64,000 bases of DNA from Pseudomonas leptonychotis (GTDB lineage: Bacteria; Pseudomonadota; Gammaproteobacteria; Pseudomonadales; Pseudomonadaceae): positions 310,001 through 374,000 of the forward strand of contig NZ_RFLV01000002.1 of assembly GCF_004920405.1 (NCBI RefSeq), in the 5' to 3' direction. How positions within the stretch are numbered: the stretch's first letter is position 1; every line of letters starts with the position of its first letter. Shown one piece after another: positions 1-8,817 of the stretch. The notes beneath the pieces were generated by a model. That model made no database searches. It was given only the letters and a program-made list of their open reading frames with translations, and was not told where the DNA came from. A program made the position numbers and the translations under genes.

Positions 1-564
1 AATGCGCTCCACGACTAGCTCTTCACTCACCGCACCGGCCAGCTCAGCACCGTGATCACGGGCCAGCAAGGCCAGCATAAGGTCGAGCACTGCCAAGCCG
101 CCACAGGCGCTGAGGCGGTCACGGTCCCAGTCAAACAAATGGCTGGTGGCGATGACTTTAGGAAAGCGCTCGGTGAAATCATCCTGCCAACGCCAGTGCA
201 CCGAAGCGCGGTAGCCATCCAGCAAGCCAAGCTGCGCCAGCGGATAAACCCCGGCCGCTATCGCGCCGATCACACAGCCGCTGCGCACCACGTGTTTGAG
301 CGCAGCAGACAGCGCAGCGGGCATCGGCCCCGGTGGCTCATCGGCCAGCAGAAACAGCTTCTGGCAGCCTTCGAGCTTGCCTACCCAGGATTCGCCCGGT
401 AATCGCCAAGCATCTTCAATGGGGGCTTCGGCCTGGAGAAACACCAGCTCATACACCACCTCCGGATGAACCCGCTGGGCGACGCGCAGCGCTTCTTCGG
501 CCAAGGCCAGGGTTAAGGGCTTGGTGGAGGGCCAAAGCAGGAAGCCAATTCGGTGGGCATTCAT
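1..564 (-). CDS. argR: Arginine-responsive regulator ArgR, 3' part off window
   Basis: This is the first 188 codons of an open frame that runs off the left edge; the ATG is at 564-562. The protein opens MNAHRIGFLLWPSTKPLTL and continues as a GlxA-like, GATase1-type sensor domain. The AraC-type DNA-binding domain expected at the C-terminus lies outside the window. In Pseudomonas, ArgR is the AraC-family regulator of arginine uptake and catabolism and is the last gene of the aot operon. Here it follows aotP by about 65 bases on the same strand, which fits that arrangement. The family is about 330 residues long, so about 140 residues are missing because of the window edge, not because the gene is damaged. 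Confidence 0.9.
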   Translation of the reverse strand, partial: MNAHRIGFLLWPSTKPLTLALAEEALRVAQRVHPEVVYELVFLQAEAPIEDAWRLPGESWVGKLEGCQKLFLLADEPPGPMPAALSAALKHVVRSGCVIGAIAAGVYPLAQLGLLDGYRASVHWRWQDDFTERFPKVIATSHLFDWDRDRLSACGGLAVLDLMLALLARDHGAELAGAVSEELVVERI

Positions 565-630
565 GGGGGCAGTTTAGGCTCTGTTGGCGATTATGGGCAT
601 AGCAAGGGTGTGTGCGACTGTTGCCACCGA

Positions 631-1395
631 TTACTTGAGACTGCCCGAAAGGAATTGTTGCAGACGCTCGGATTGCGGGTTGGCTAACACCTCGCGTGGG
701 CAGCCACGCTCTTCCACCACGCCTTTGTGGAGGAACACCAACTGGTTGGAGACTTCACGGGCAAAGCCCATTTCGTGGGTCACCACCACCATGGTGCGGC
801 CTTCCTGGGCCAGGTCCTGCATGACTTTGAGTACTTCGCCGACCAGCTCCGGATCAAGCGCCGAGGTCGGCTCGTCAAACAGCATCACCTCAGGCTCCAT
901 GGCCAGGGCGCGGGCAATCGCTACACGCTGCTGTTCGCCACCACTCATATGCGCAGGATAAGCATCTTTTCTGTGGGCCACACCGACCTTGTTCAGGTAG
1001 TGCTCGGCCTTTTCCAAGGCATCCTTCTTGCTCATGCCGAGCACGTGCACCGGGGCTTCCATGACGTTTTCCAGGGCGCTCATGTGCGACCACAGATTGA
1101 AGTGCTGGAACACCATCGACAAGCGCGAGCGCATACGCTGTAGCTGCTTAGGGTCAGCGGCTTTGAGGCCGCCATCCTTGTTGGCCACCAGCTTGAGCTC
1201 TTCGTTATTGAGCAAAATTTTGCCGCCGTGAGGTTGCTCCAGCAGGTTGATGCAACGCAGGAAGGTACTCTTGCCCGAGCCGCTGGAGCCAATGATGCTG
1301 ATCACATCACCGGCTTTGGCTGCTAGCGACACGCCCTTCAATACTTCGTGGCTGCCGTAGCGCTTGTGCAGATCCTGAACTTCAAGTTTGTACAT
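631..1395 (-). CDS. aotP: Arginine/ornithine ABC transporter ATP-binding protein AotP
   Basis: ATPase subunit of a polar amino acid importer, 254 residues. It shows Walker A GSSGSGKST near residue 40, the signature LSGGEQQR (here MSGGEQQR), Walker B VMLFDEPTSALDP and the H-loop VVTHEMG. I start it at the ATG at 1395 rather than the in-frame GTG at 1404. GAGAG lies 8 bases before the ATG but abuts the GTG, and family members begin MYKLEVQDL. It lies between aotO and argR on the same strand, and would energise the permease AotQM for arginine and ornithine uptake. The start choice is the only uncertain point. Confidence 0.95.
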   Translation of the reverse strand: MYKLEVQDLHKRYGSHEVLKGVSLAAKAGDVISIIGSSGSGKSTFLRCINLLEQPHGGKILLNNEELKLVANKDGGLKAADPKQLQRMRSRLSMVFQHFNLWSHMSALENVMEAPVHVLGMSKKDALEKAEHYLNKVGVAHRKDAYPAHMSGGEQQRVAIARALAMEPEVMLFDEPTSALDPELVGEVLKVMQDLAQEGRTMVVVTHEMGFAREVSNQLVFLHKGVVEERGCPREVLANPQSERLQQFLSGSLK

Positions 1396-1413
1396 GGTTT
1401 CCACTCTCTTGAA

Positions 1414-2526
1414 TCAGTCGCTGAGCAAGCGACCCTGGCGAATAGGGGTACGACCGGCCACTTTAGCCAGCCACAAACCGGGCTGGGCAAAACGCAACCG
1501 CTCACGCGCATAAAGCACACCATCTGTGACGGCACAGACAGTTGTGTGGCGATCATCCAGCGGATCGATCACTTCAAATAATGGGTCGCCGGTTTTGACA
1601 GTTGCGCCCACCGGCTGCAGAAAACTCACCACCCCAGCATGCGGCGCATAGGCGTATTGAGCGCCGTCAAACGGTGTGGCATCGCAACTTTCAACGTTGG
1701 CTGGCGGCCAATCACCGGCAATCAACCCCTGTTCAGCCAGGAACGCCAGAATATGTTCAGCGCTGGCTTCGGCCTCAGGTTTGCCGGTATCGGCCATGCC
1801 GCCGAGCTCAACCGTTACTGCCAGGCAAGCCAATGGCACCGCAGCCTGGGGGAAATGCCGCGCCAACTGAACCCAGGGTAAGGCGCAAGCCTCATCGAAT
1901 GAGCTGCCACCTGAATCCTCGACGGTGAGCGCCGCACCGGCCTGCAATCGTGCGGCCAACGAGCGCAATTGCGGCCACTGCTGCGGCAATAAATACAGGT
2001 GCACGGCGGCATCGAAATCACAGTGCAGGTCGAGCACTACATCAGCATCACAAGCATGTTTGAGCAGCAAACGTTGCATGCCCTGCAGCTCCGAATCAGC
2101 CGCAGGCAATGCTTCCAGGGCGGCTAGCATGGCAACGCGAATCAGCCTTACATTGCTTGGCCCGTCACTGCCCAAACAGCCTTCCAGAGCAGGCGCGATG
2201 GCGGCGGCCAGATCAAAAAAATCACGATTGAAATTCTTGCCGCTCCCCACTTCGAAGCGGCCCTGATGAGTCGCCTGAAACATCTGTCCCAGGCCAATCG
2301 GGTTGGCGACCGGCACGAGTTCGATCACGCCGGTTAAGCGGCCCTGGGCTTCCAGTTCACGCAGTCGGCGCTTGAGTTCCACCGCCACTCGCATACCTGG
2401 TAGCTCATCGGCATGTAGGGAGGCCTGGATGTAGGCTTTGCACGGGCCATGGCCGAAGCGGAACACGCTCAACCGGCGTTCAGTTCCAGGGCAACCCCAA
2501 GGCAGTGGATGATCAATACGCTGCAT
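1414..2526 (-). CDS. aotO: AotO, succinylglutamate desuccinylase/aspartoacylase-family (M14) protein
   Basis: A 370-residue protein of the AstE/AspA zinc-hydrolase family (M14-like). Visible zinc-binding residues are H38 and E41 in SLHADELPG, with a further histidine in LDLHCDFD. NFNRDF is the usual substrate-carboxylate motif, and VELGG carries the likely catalytic glutamate. The C-terminal third (from about residue 285) is the beta-barrel-like extension found in this family. It sits inside the arginine uptake operon, 9 bases after aotM, where Pseudomonas carries the gene named aotO. Its substrate is not established. The location suggests deacylation of an imported or intermediate arginine-related amide, but this is inference. 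Confidence 0.85.
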   Translation of the reverse strand: MQRIDHPLPWGCPGTERRLSVFRFGHGPCKAYIQASLHADELPGMRVAVELKRRLRELEAQGRLTGVIELVPVANPIGLGQMFQATHQGRFEVGSGKNFNRDFFDLAAAIAPALEGCLGSDGPSNVRLIRVAMLAALEALPAADSELQGMQRLLLKHACDADVVLDLHCDFDAAVHLYLLPQQWPQLRSLAARLQAGAALTVEDSGGSSFDEACALPWVQLARHFPQAAVPLACLAVTVELGGMADTGKPEAEASAEHILAFLAEQGLIAGDWPPANVESCDATPFDGAQYAYAPHAGVVSFLQPVGATVKTGDPLFEVIDPLDDRHTTVCAVTDGVLYARERLRFAQPGLWLAKVAGRTPIRQGRLLSD

Positions 2527-2535
2527 GCGTGATCC

Positions 2536-3234
2536 TCAAGCCTTGCGCGGGGCTAAGTAAGCCAGCCAGCGGCGTTCAGCCAACTTGAACAAGCGTACGA
2601 GAATAAAAGTCAGGCACAGGTAGAACAGGCCCGCAGTGATAAAGGCCTCGAACGGCAGGTAATACCGCGAGCTGACGGTGCGCGCTGCGCCGGTGATGTC
2701 GATCAAGGTGACGATCGACGCCAGCGAGGTGGTGTGCAGCATCATGATCACTTCATTGCTGTACTGCGGCAGTGCTCGGCGCAACGCCGATGGCAACAGG
2801 ATGCGCCGGTACAACTTACTGCGCGACATACCCATGGCCTTGGCCGCTTCGATTTCACCGTGCGGTGTAGCCTTAAGGCTACCCGCAAGAATCTCGGCGC
2901 TGTAGGCGCTGGTGTTAATGGCAAACGCCAGGCAAGCACAGAAGGTGGCGCTGGAGAAATACGGCCAGAGGACGCTGTCACGCACCGCCTCAAATTGGGC
3001 CAAGCCGTAATAGATGAGAAACAGCTGCACCAACATCGGGGTGCCACGAATCACATAGGTGTAGAGCCAGGCTGGGAAGTTAACCAGTGGCGATTTGGAA
3101 ACGCGCATCAAACCCAGGGGAATGGCCAACGCCAAACCTGCGGCCAGGGAAATCAGCAGAATTTTCAGGGTGACCAGTACACCGCCCAAGTAAAGCGGCA
3201 GGCTGTCCCAGATTACGTTGAAATCAAAAATCAT
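2536..3234 (-). CDS. aotM: Arginine/ornithine ABC transporter permease AotM
   Basis: Inner-membrane permease of the His/Glu/Gln/Arg/opine family, 232 residues. It has about five hydrophobic segments and the cytoplasmic EAA loop EIEAAKAMGMSRSKLYRRI, through which such permeases contact the ATPase. The start MIFDFNVIWDSLP matches the family and lies 16 bases after the end of aotQ, so the two are translated from one message. AotM and AotQ would form the heterodimeric channel used by AotJ and AotP. Confidence 0.95.
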   Translation of the reverse strand: MIFDFNVIWDSLPLYLGGVLVTLKILLISLAAGLALAIPLGLMRVSKSPLVNFPAWLYTYVIRGTPMLVQLFLIYYGLAQFEAVRDSVLWPYFSSATFCACLAFAINTSAYSAEILAGSLKATPHGEIEAAKAMGMSRSKLYRRILLPSALRRALPQYSNEVIMMLHTTSLASIVTLIDITGAARTVSSRYYLPFEAFITAGLFYLCLTFILVRLFKLAERRWLAYLAPRKA

Positions 3235-3250
3235 CGCTGCGCTCCCCCGC

Positions 3251-3940
3251 TTACAGATCAGCGGCTTTAATGCCGACCGAGTAACGTTTTTCCAGGTAAC
3301 GCAAAGCCAGCAATGAAACGCTGGTCAGCACCAAGTACAGCCCTGCTACGGCCAAGTAAAAGGTAAACGGCTCACGGGTAGCATCTGCCGCGCTCTTGGC
3401 TTTGAACATCATGTCTTGCAGCCCTACCACGGAAATCAGCGCCGTGGCCTTGGTCAACACCAGCCAGTTATTGGTAAAACCTGGGATGGCGAAGCGAATC
3501 ATCTGCGGCACCAAGATGCGAAAGAACACTTGCATGCCACTCATGCCGTAGGCTGCACCCGCTTCTGACTGACCTTTGGGGATGGCCATAAAGGCGCCAC
3601 GAAAGGTCTCCGACAGGTAGGCACCAAAGATAAAACCCATGGTGAACACGCCGGCAACAAAAGGATTGATATCAATGTAATCGTCATAGCCGAGCATCGG
3701 TGCCAGACGATTAACCAGATCCTGGCCGCCGTAGAAGATCAGCAGAATCAGTACCAGGTCGGGAATCCCGCGAATCACCGTTGCATAGGTTTCACCCAAT
3801 AACGCCAGCCACTTGATCGGCGACAGGCGAAAAGCGGCCCCCAACAAGCCTAACGTGACGGCCACGGCCATCGATGTTAGCGCCAGAATCAAGGTGAGCC
3901 AGGCACCCTCTAGAATGGTCGAGCCGTAGCCGTTGAGCAT
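3251..3940 (-). CDS. aotQ: Arginine/ornithine ABC transporter permease AotQ
   Basis: Second membrane subunit of the arginine/ornithine importer, 229 residues. It carries the EAA-type loop QSEAGAAYGMSGMQVFFRI and several membrane segments, starting MLNGYGSTILEGAW. It pairs with AotM, which follows at once. The gap to the upstream binding-protein gene aotJ is 171 bases and contains a strong hairpin, so aotQ is probably expressed below aotJ, as usual for importer permeases. Confidence 0.95.
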   Translation of the reverse strand: MLNGYGSTILEGAWLTLILALTSMAVAVTLGLLGAAFRLSPIKWLALLGETYATVIRGIPDLVLILLIFYGGQDLVNRLAPMLGYDDYIDINPFVAGVFTMGFIFGAYLSETFRGAFMAIPKGQSEAGAAYGMSGMQVFFRILVPQMIRFAIPGFTNNWLVLTKATALISVVGLQDMMFKAKSAADATREPFTFYLAVAGLYLVLTSVSLLALRYLEKRYSVGIKAADL

Positions 3941-4039
3941 GCTCTGCTTACCTTATGCAAACGCCGGGCGGCGCCTGGGAGTAAAACGAAATTACCGGGA
4001 GCAATTTTTAACGTCGCTCCGCGACGGCCAGAAGGGTGA

Positions 4040-4091
4040 TCACTGAAAGTGGCGCAAGCTTCAGGTATAGCGCTTGCACCACTTTCAGTGA
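4040..4091 (-). terminator. Intercistronic hairpin between aotJ and aotQ
   Basis: Arms 4040-4059 and 4072-4091 are 20-base inverted repeats around a 12-base loop. The one non-identical pair is a G-U wobble in the minus-strand transcript, so the stem forms better in the aot mRNA. No U-run follows. It most likely stabilises the aotJ 3' end or partly terminates, giving more binding protein than permease. Confidence 0.7.
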
Positions 4092-4111
4092 ACGCGACGG
4101 AGCAAACTCAA

Positions 4112-4891
4112 TCAGTCGCCGTAGACGTTGAAGTCGAAGTACTTGTCTTGCAGTTCCTTGTACTTGCCGTTGGCGCGAATGGCATCAATGGCGTTGCTGA
4201 TCTTGTCAGCCAATTCCTTGTCACCCTTGCGCACGGCGATACCGGCGCCATGGCCGTAGTACTTCTCTTGGGTGAAGTCCGGGCCGACCAAGGCGAAATC
4301 TTTGCCGGCGTCCGTTTTGAGGAAACCTTCGTCGATATTGACCACGTCGGCCAGGGTCGCGTCTACACGGCCGGAAGCCAGATCGAGGAAAGCTTCGTTC
4401 TGCGAGCTGTAACGCACGATTTCAGCGCCGGCTGGCTCGAACTCATCGCTGGCATGACGGTCGTAGATCGACGAGCGCTGCACGCCGACTTTCTTGCCCT
4501 TGAGGTCGACCAGCGGATCGTTGATCACAGTGCCGGCCTTCATCGCCAGTTTGCCGGGGGTGTGGTAGTACTTCTTGGAGAAATCGACCGACTTCAAGCG
4601 GTCTTCGGTGATGCTCATCGACGACAGTACAGCGTCAAATTTGCGTACTTTCAGCGCGGGAATCAGGCCGTCGAATTCCTGCTCAATCCACTTGCACTCA
4701 ACCTTCATCTCTTCGCACAGAGCAACGCCGATGTCGTAGTCGAAACCGCTGATGGCACCCTCAGGGGTTTTAAAGGCGAACGGTGGGTAAGCGGCCTCGA
4801 TACCGATACGCAGAGGCTTAGCCTCTTCAGCCATGGCTAGCGGTGACAGCATGGACAGCGCCAGTGCGCCGAGAAGTGCAATCTTCTTCAT
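4112..4891 (-). CDS. aotJ: Arginine/ornithine-binding periplasmic protein AotJ
   Basis: Periplasmic substrate-binding protein of SBP family 3, 259 residues. A signal peptide ends at LAMA-EE (about residue 21). Typical family motifs follow: LRIGIEAAYPPFAF, GFDYDIGVAL and SMSITEDRLKSVDFS. It delivers arginine/ornithine to AotQM. AAGGAG lies a few bases upstream of the ATG. It is the first gene of the operon, and a candidate ArgR operator lies about 170 bases upstream. Confidence 0.95.
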   Translation of the reverse strand: MKKIALLGALALSMLSPLAMAEEAKPLRIGIEAAYPPFAFKTPEGAISGFDYDIGVALCEEMKVECKWIEQEFDGLIPALKVRKFDAVLSSMSITEDRLKSVDFSKKYYHTPGKLAMKAGTVINDPLVDLKGKKVGVQRSSIYDRHASDEFEPAGAEIVRYSSQNEAFLDLASGRVDATLADVVNIDEGFLKTDAGKDFALVGPDFTQEKYYGHGAGIAVRKGDKELADKISNAIDAIRANGKYKELQDKYFDFNVYGD

Positions 4892-5057
4892 TTTGTGACT
4901 CCTTCGAATGGGAATGGCATCAGGTGGCAGAGCGTGTCAGTTACTGCATCCAGCCTTGCATAAATTGTAGTGAGTTGCCGCCAAGCTGCGCGATACGCAG
5001 TGCATAAGCGGCTCCAGCCGGGTGAGCGGCATTCTAGCGAGAGCTCGAAAGTCGATA

Positions 5058-5094
5058 TTTCTTCAATGCGACAAGTAGTTACAAAAGGCTCAGA
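5058..5094 (-). promoter_or_regulatory. Candidate ArgR operator upstream of aotJ
   Basis: Reading the minus strand from 5094, there are two half-sites with a 21-base period. The first is TCTGAG-N8-AA; five bases later comes TGTCGC-N8-AA. The second matches exactly the Pseudomonas ArgR half-site I remember (TGTCGC-N8-AA-N5 as direct repeats), and the first keeps only the AA and spacing. ArgR is encoded at the end of this operon, so autoregulation with arginine is likely. Confidence 0.6.
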
Positions 5095-5402
5095 CGGGCA
5101 CAGCGGGGATATTGACAGTCCGCGAAAAAAATGCACGGACAGAAAAGACGATTAACCACTGAGTAAAGCAATTCATGCGCCAGTTTAAATACGCGCCTTT
5201 AATTGCGGGGCCTTAGCCGCAATTTCATTGCACAGCGCGGTGGGCGTGACGTACTACTTGAGGGGAAAATGTTCCCGCACACCCCAAAAAAACGCGCGCT
5301 GTTACCGCTCAATTAGAACAGCTTGTACGGATTAACATCGATAAATCACGGCTAATAGCCCTGCCCCATGCAGCAGATCGCTTGGCGGCAGCCTTTAAAG
5401 CA

Positions 5403-5440
5403 CAACGCCCTGCCCGGCTTGTGACCGAAACAGGGCGTTG
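5403..5440 (-). terminator. Hairpin downstream of acsA
   Basis: A 10-bp perfect stem (5403-5412 with 5431-5440) lies just after the acsA stop codon with an 18-base loop. No T-run follows on the minus strand, so it is a weak or factor-assisted terminator at best. Confidence 0.45.
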
Positions 5441-5462
5441 CTTGCAGCTGTTCTAACGAGAG

Positions 5463-7418
5463 TTAGGCGGCCTGCATGTCGCGGTGAGTGTCGATAAGGT
5501 GCTGCACCACGCCAGGATCTGCCAGCGTGGAGATATCGCCGAGTGCATCGTATTCGGCAGTAGCAATCTTGCGCAGGATACGGCGCATGATCTTGCCCGA
5601 GCGGGTTTTCGGCAGGCCTGGGGCCCACTGAATAACGTCCGGACAGGCAATCGGACCGATTTCCTTGCGCACCCAGTTTCGCAACTCTAGGCGCAATTCT
5701 TCGGAAGGCTGCTCGCCGCCATTCAAGGTGACGTAGACATAGATGCCCTGCCCTTTGATGTCGTGCGGCACGCCAACCACGGCAGCCTCAGCAACTTTCG
5801 GGTGAGCAACCATGGCACTTTCGATCTCAGCGGTGCCCATACGGTGGCCGGAGACGTTGAGCACGTCATCGACGCGACCAGTAATCCAGTAGTAACCGTC
5901 TTCGTCACGGCGCGCACCGTCACCGGTGAAGTACATGCCCTTGAAGGTCTTGAAGTAGGTATCCACAAAGCGGTCGTGGTCGCCATACAGGGTACGCGCC
6001 TGGCCCGGCCAGGAATCGATAATCACCAGGTTGCCTTCAGCAGCGCCCTCGATCAGGTTACCGAGGTTATCCACCAGCGCCGGCTGCACACCGAAGAACG
6101 GACGGGTCGCCGAGCCCGGCTTGAGTGCAGTAGCACCCGGCAGCGGGCTGATCATGATGCCGCCAGTTTCGGTCTGCCACCAGGTATCGACAATCGGGCA
6201 ACGCTCTTTGCCGACGGTCTTGTAGTACCAGTTCCAGGCCTCCGGGTTGATCGGCTCACCGACCGAGCCGAGCAGGCGCAGGCTGGAACCATCGGCACCG
6301 GCTACCGCCGCATCGCCCTGGGCCATCATGGCGCGAATCGCCGTCGGTGCGGTGTAGAGGATATTGACCTTGTGCTTGTCGATGATCTTCGACACACGGG
6401 TAATATCCGGATAGTTGGGGATGCCTTCAAACAGCAGCGTGGTCGCGCCATTGGCCAGCGGGCCGTAAACGATATAGCTGTGGCCAGTGACCCAGCCCAC
6501 GTCAGCCGTGCACCAGTAGATATCGCCCGGCTTGTAATCGAACACACGCTCATGGGTCAGTGCTGCGTACAGCAGATAGCCACCGGTGGTGTGCTGTACG
6601 CCTTTCGGCTTACCGGTGGAGCCCGAGGTATAGAGGATAAACAGCGCTTCCTCGGCGCCCATTTCCTTCGGTGCGCAATGGCTGGACGCTACGGCCATCA
6701 GGTCTTCGTACCAGATGTCGCGATGCTGATTCCACTTGATGGCACCGCCAGTACGCTTGCATACGATGACTTTCTGAATGCTGCTGGTTTCCGGGTTGGT
6801 CAACGCGTCGTCGACGTTGGCTTTCAGCGCGGTTTTCTTGCCGCCGCGCAGGCCTTCGTCAGCAGTGATCACCACCTTGGATTGGCAGTCGATGATGCGC
6901 CCGGCCAGGGCCTCCGGCGAGAAGCCGCCGAACACCACCGAATGGATTGCACCGATGCGGGTACAGGCCAGCATCGCCACCACCGCCTGCGGAATCATCG
7001 GCATATAGATGGTCACCACATCGCCGCGGTGCACATCCTGGCCACGCAAGGCGTTGGCGAACTTGCAGACTTGTTCGTGCAGCTGGCGGTAGGTGATTTC
7101 CTCATGCTCGGATGGGTCGTCACCCTCCCAGATAATCGCTACCTGATCGCCACGTTCTGCCAGGTGACGGTCCAGGCAGTTATAGGACACGTTGAGGGTG
7201 CCGTCGGCAAACCACTTGATGTCGACACGGTGATCGTCGAAGGAAGTTTGCTTGACCTGGGTAAACGGCTTGATCCAGTCCAGGCGCTGAGCCTGCTCAC
7301 GCCAGAAACCGTCAGGGTTGATCACCGACTGCTGGTACATGGCTTTATAGGTGGCCTCATCAGTCAGCGACTGGGCCGCCACCTCAGGGCGTACGGGATA
7401 CAAGGACGCAGCAGTCAT
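5463..7418 (-). CDS. acsA: Acetyl-CoA synthetase
   Basis: AMP-forming acetate:CoA ligase, 651 residues, full length. Visible motifs are the P-loop-like [10 protein letters not shown], the adenylate motif [28 protein letters not shown], and the C-terminal [11 protein letters not shown] whose lysine is the known acetylation site of this family. I start at the ATG at 7418 (MTAASLYPV), which has GAGGTG seven bases upstream. The in-frame GTG at 7427 lies too close to that site. It activates acetate to acetyl-CoA. It lies downstream of dctPQM on the same strand, but the 115-base gap holds twin palindromes, so it probably also has its own regulated promoter. Confidence 0.97.
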   Translation of the reverse strand: MTAASLYPVRPEVAAQSLTDEATYKAMYQQSVINPDGFWREQAQRLDWIKPFTQVKQTSFDDHRVDIKWFADGTLNVSYNCLDRHLAERGDQVAIIWEGDDPSEHEEITYRQLHEQVCKFANALRGQDVHRGDVVTIYMPMIPQAVVAMLACTRIGAIHSVVFGGFSPEALAGRIIDCQSKVVITADEGLRGGKKTALKANVDDALTNPETSSIQKVIVCKRTGGAIKWNQHRDIWYEDLMAVASSHCAPKEMGAEEALFILYTSGSTGKPKGVQHTTGGYLLYAALTHERVFDYKPGDIYWCTADVGWVTGHSYIVYGPLANGATTLLFEGIPNYPDITRVSKIIDKHKVNILYTAPTAIRAMMAQGDAAVAGADGSSLRLLGSVGEPINPEAWNWYYKTVGKERCPIVDTWWQTETGGIMISPLPGATALKPGSATRPFFGVQPALVDNLGNLIEGAAEGNLVIIDSWPGQARTLYGDHDRFVDTYFKTFKGMYFTGDGARRDEDGYYWITGRVDDVLNVSGHRMGTAEIESAMVAHPKVAEAAVVGVPHDIKGQGIYVYVTLNGGEQPSEELRLELRNWVRKEIGPIACPDVIQWAPGLPKTRSGKIMRRILRKIATAEYDALGDISTLADPGVVQHLIDTHRDMQAA

Positions 7419-7490
7419 CAGAAACACCTCGATGGGTAGTTGTTGTTCTATGCCCCATTTTGTAGTCAGCAGCCTACTTTAAAGCCATTC

Positions 7491-7522
7491 GACCATGGTC
7501 TTAACGCTCTATGACCATGGTC
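7491..7522 (-). promoter_or_regulatory. Two identical 10-bp palindromes upstream of acsA
   Basis: GACCATGGTC occurs at 7491-7500 and again at 7513-7522, each a perfect palindrome, 22 bases centre to centre (two helical turns). They lie 73-104 bases before the acsA start and after the dctM stop. The layout is typical of a dimeric activator bound on one face. CrbR-type LuxR regulators control acs in related bacteria, but assigning this site to one of them is a guess. Confidence 0.55.
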
Positions 7523-7533
7523 TCAAGCATTTT

Positions 7534-8817
7534 TCAGTTCATGCCCAGCCAGTTGGGCAAGGCCATGGATACGGCCGGGATGTAAGTGATGATCATCAGG
7601 AAACCCAGTAGCAGCATCAGCCATGGCCAAGCCGCTTTCACCACGGCGGTCAACGGCATCCCGGTCACGGCTGAGGTGACGAACAGGTTGAGCCCCACCG
7701 GCGGGGTGATCAATCCGATCTCCATGTTCACCACCATGATGATGCCCAGGTGAATTGGGTCGATGCCCAGCTGCACGGCAATCGGGAAGAGGATCGGCGC
7801 GAGGATCAGGATGATTGCAGACGGTTCCATAAAGGCCCCGGCCACCAGCAGCACGATGTTCACCACCAGCAAGAACTGCCAAGGTTGCAGGCCCATCTCG
7901 ATCACCCAGGCGGTGATGGTCTGAGGGATTTGCTCGGTGGTCAGTACGTGGGCGAAGAGCATGGCGTTGGCGATGATGAACATCAGCATGATGGTCAACT
8001 TGCCGGAGTCCAGCAGCACCTTGGGGCACTCGCGGATGGTCAGGTCTTTGTACACAAACAGCGCGACGAAACCGGCATAAACCGCTGCCACGGCAGCCGC
8101 TTCGGTTGGGGTGAACATGCCGGTATAGATGCCGCCGAGGATGATCACCATCAACAACAGGCCCCAGATCGCCTCGCGAGCCGAGCGCAGGAACTCACGC
8201 AGGGTGGCGCGCGGCATGGCCGGCAGGTTCATCTTCCGTGCGACGATATAGATCGCCACCATCAGCGCTACGCCCAGCAGTAAGCCCGGCACTACACCGG
8301 CCATAAACAGCTTGCCCACCGATTGCTCGGTCGCCGCGGCGTACACCACCATGACGATCGACGGCGGAATCAAGATGCCCAAGGTCCCGGCATTACACAC
8401 GATGCCGGCGCCAAAGGCTTGCGGGTAACCGGAGCGCACCATGCCGGCGATGGCAATCGAGCCGACCGCCGCAACCGTGGCCGGCGATGAACCGGACAGG
8501 GCGGCGAACAGCATGCAGGCCATGACGGCGGAAATCGCCAGGCCGCCACGGATATGACCGACGCAGGCGTTGGCGAAATCGATCAAACGCTTGGCCACAC
8601 CGCCGGTGGTCATAAACGCACCGGACAGCAGGAAGAACGGAATGGCCAGCAGGGTGTAGTGCTCGGAGGTTTCAAACAGCTTGATCGCCAGCGAACGCAC
8701 CGAGTCCGGGCTGAACAGCATGATGGTCACCGAGCCGGCCAGGCCCAGGGAGGCGGCAATCGGCACGCCAATAAACATCAGCAAAAACAGCAGGAAAAAG
8801 AGGAACAGAATGGTCAT
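7534..8817 (-). CDS. dctM: TRAP transporter large permease DctM
   Basis: Large membrane subunit of a C4-dicarboxylate-type TRAP transporter, 427 residues, with about twelve hydrophobic segments. Family motifs include IPFFLLSGAFMTTGG, the GSSPATVAAVGSIA stretch and LIPPSIVMVVYA. It overlaps dctQ by four bases (ATGA), so the two are translationally coupled. With DctQ and DctP it would carry out sodium-driven uptake of a dicarboxylate. By position between dctQ and acsA it resembles the TRAP system next to the itaconate genes of P. aeruginosa. Confidence 0.93.
   Translation of the reverse strand: MTILFLFFLLFLLMFIGVPIAASLGLAGSVTIMLFSPDSVRSLAIKLFETSEHYTLLAIPFFLLSGAFMTTGGVAKRLIDFANACVGHIRGGLAISAVMACMLFAALSGSSPATVAAVGSIAIAGMVRSGYPQAFGAGIVCNAGTLGILIPPSIVMVVYAAATEQSVGKLFMAGVVPGLLLGVALMVAIYIVARKMNLPAMPRATLREFLRSAREAIWGLLLMVIILGGIYTGMFTPTEAAAVAAVYAGFVALFVYKDLTIRECPKVLLDSGKLTIMLMFIIANAMLFAHVLTTEQIPQTITAWVIEMGLQPWQFLLVVNIVLLVAGAFMEPSAIILILAPILFPIAVQLGIDPIHLGIIMVVNMEIGLITPPVGLNLFVTSAVTGMPLTAVVKAAWPWLMLLLGFLMIITYIPAVSMALPNWLGMN

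Larger units (their letters stand above)
4892..5462. other. Non-coding region between aotJ and acsA
   Basis: I see no convincing gene here. The region holds the aotJ leader, the candidate ArgR operator (5058-5094) and, near acsA, a hairpin (5403-5440). The rest, 5100-5400, is AT-richer than the neighbours and shows no clear feature. Confidence 0.5.

Noticed and set aside
5763..7439. 558-codon open frame on the plus strand opposite acsA
   Set aside because: It is the antisense shadow of acsA in GC-rich DNA. The minus-strand protein is a complete, clearly recognised enzyme, and the plus-strand product has no family likeness or ribosome site.
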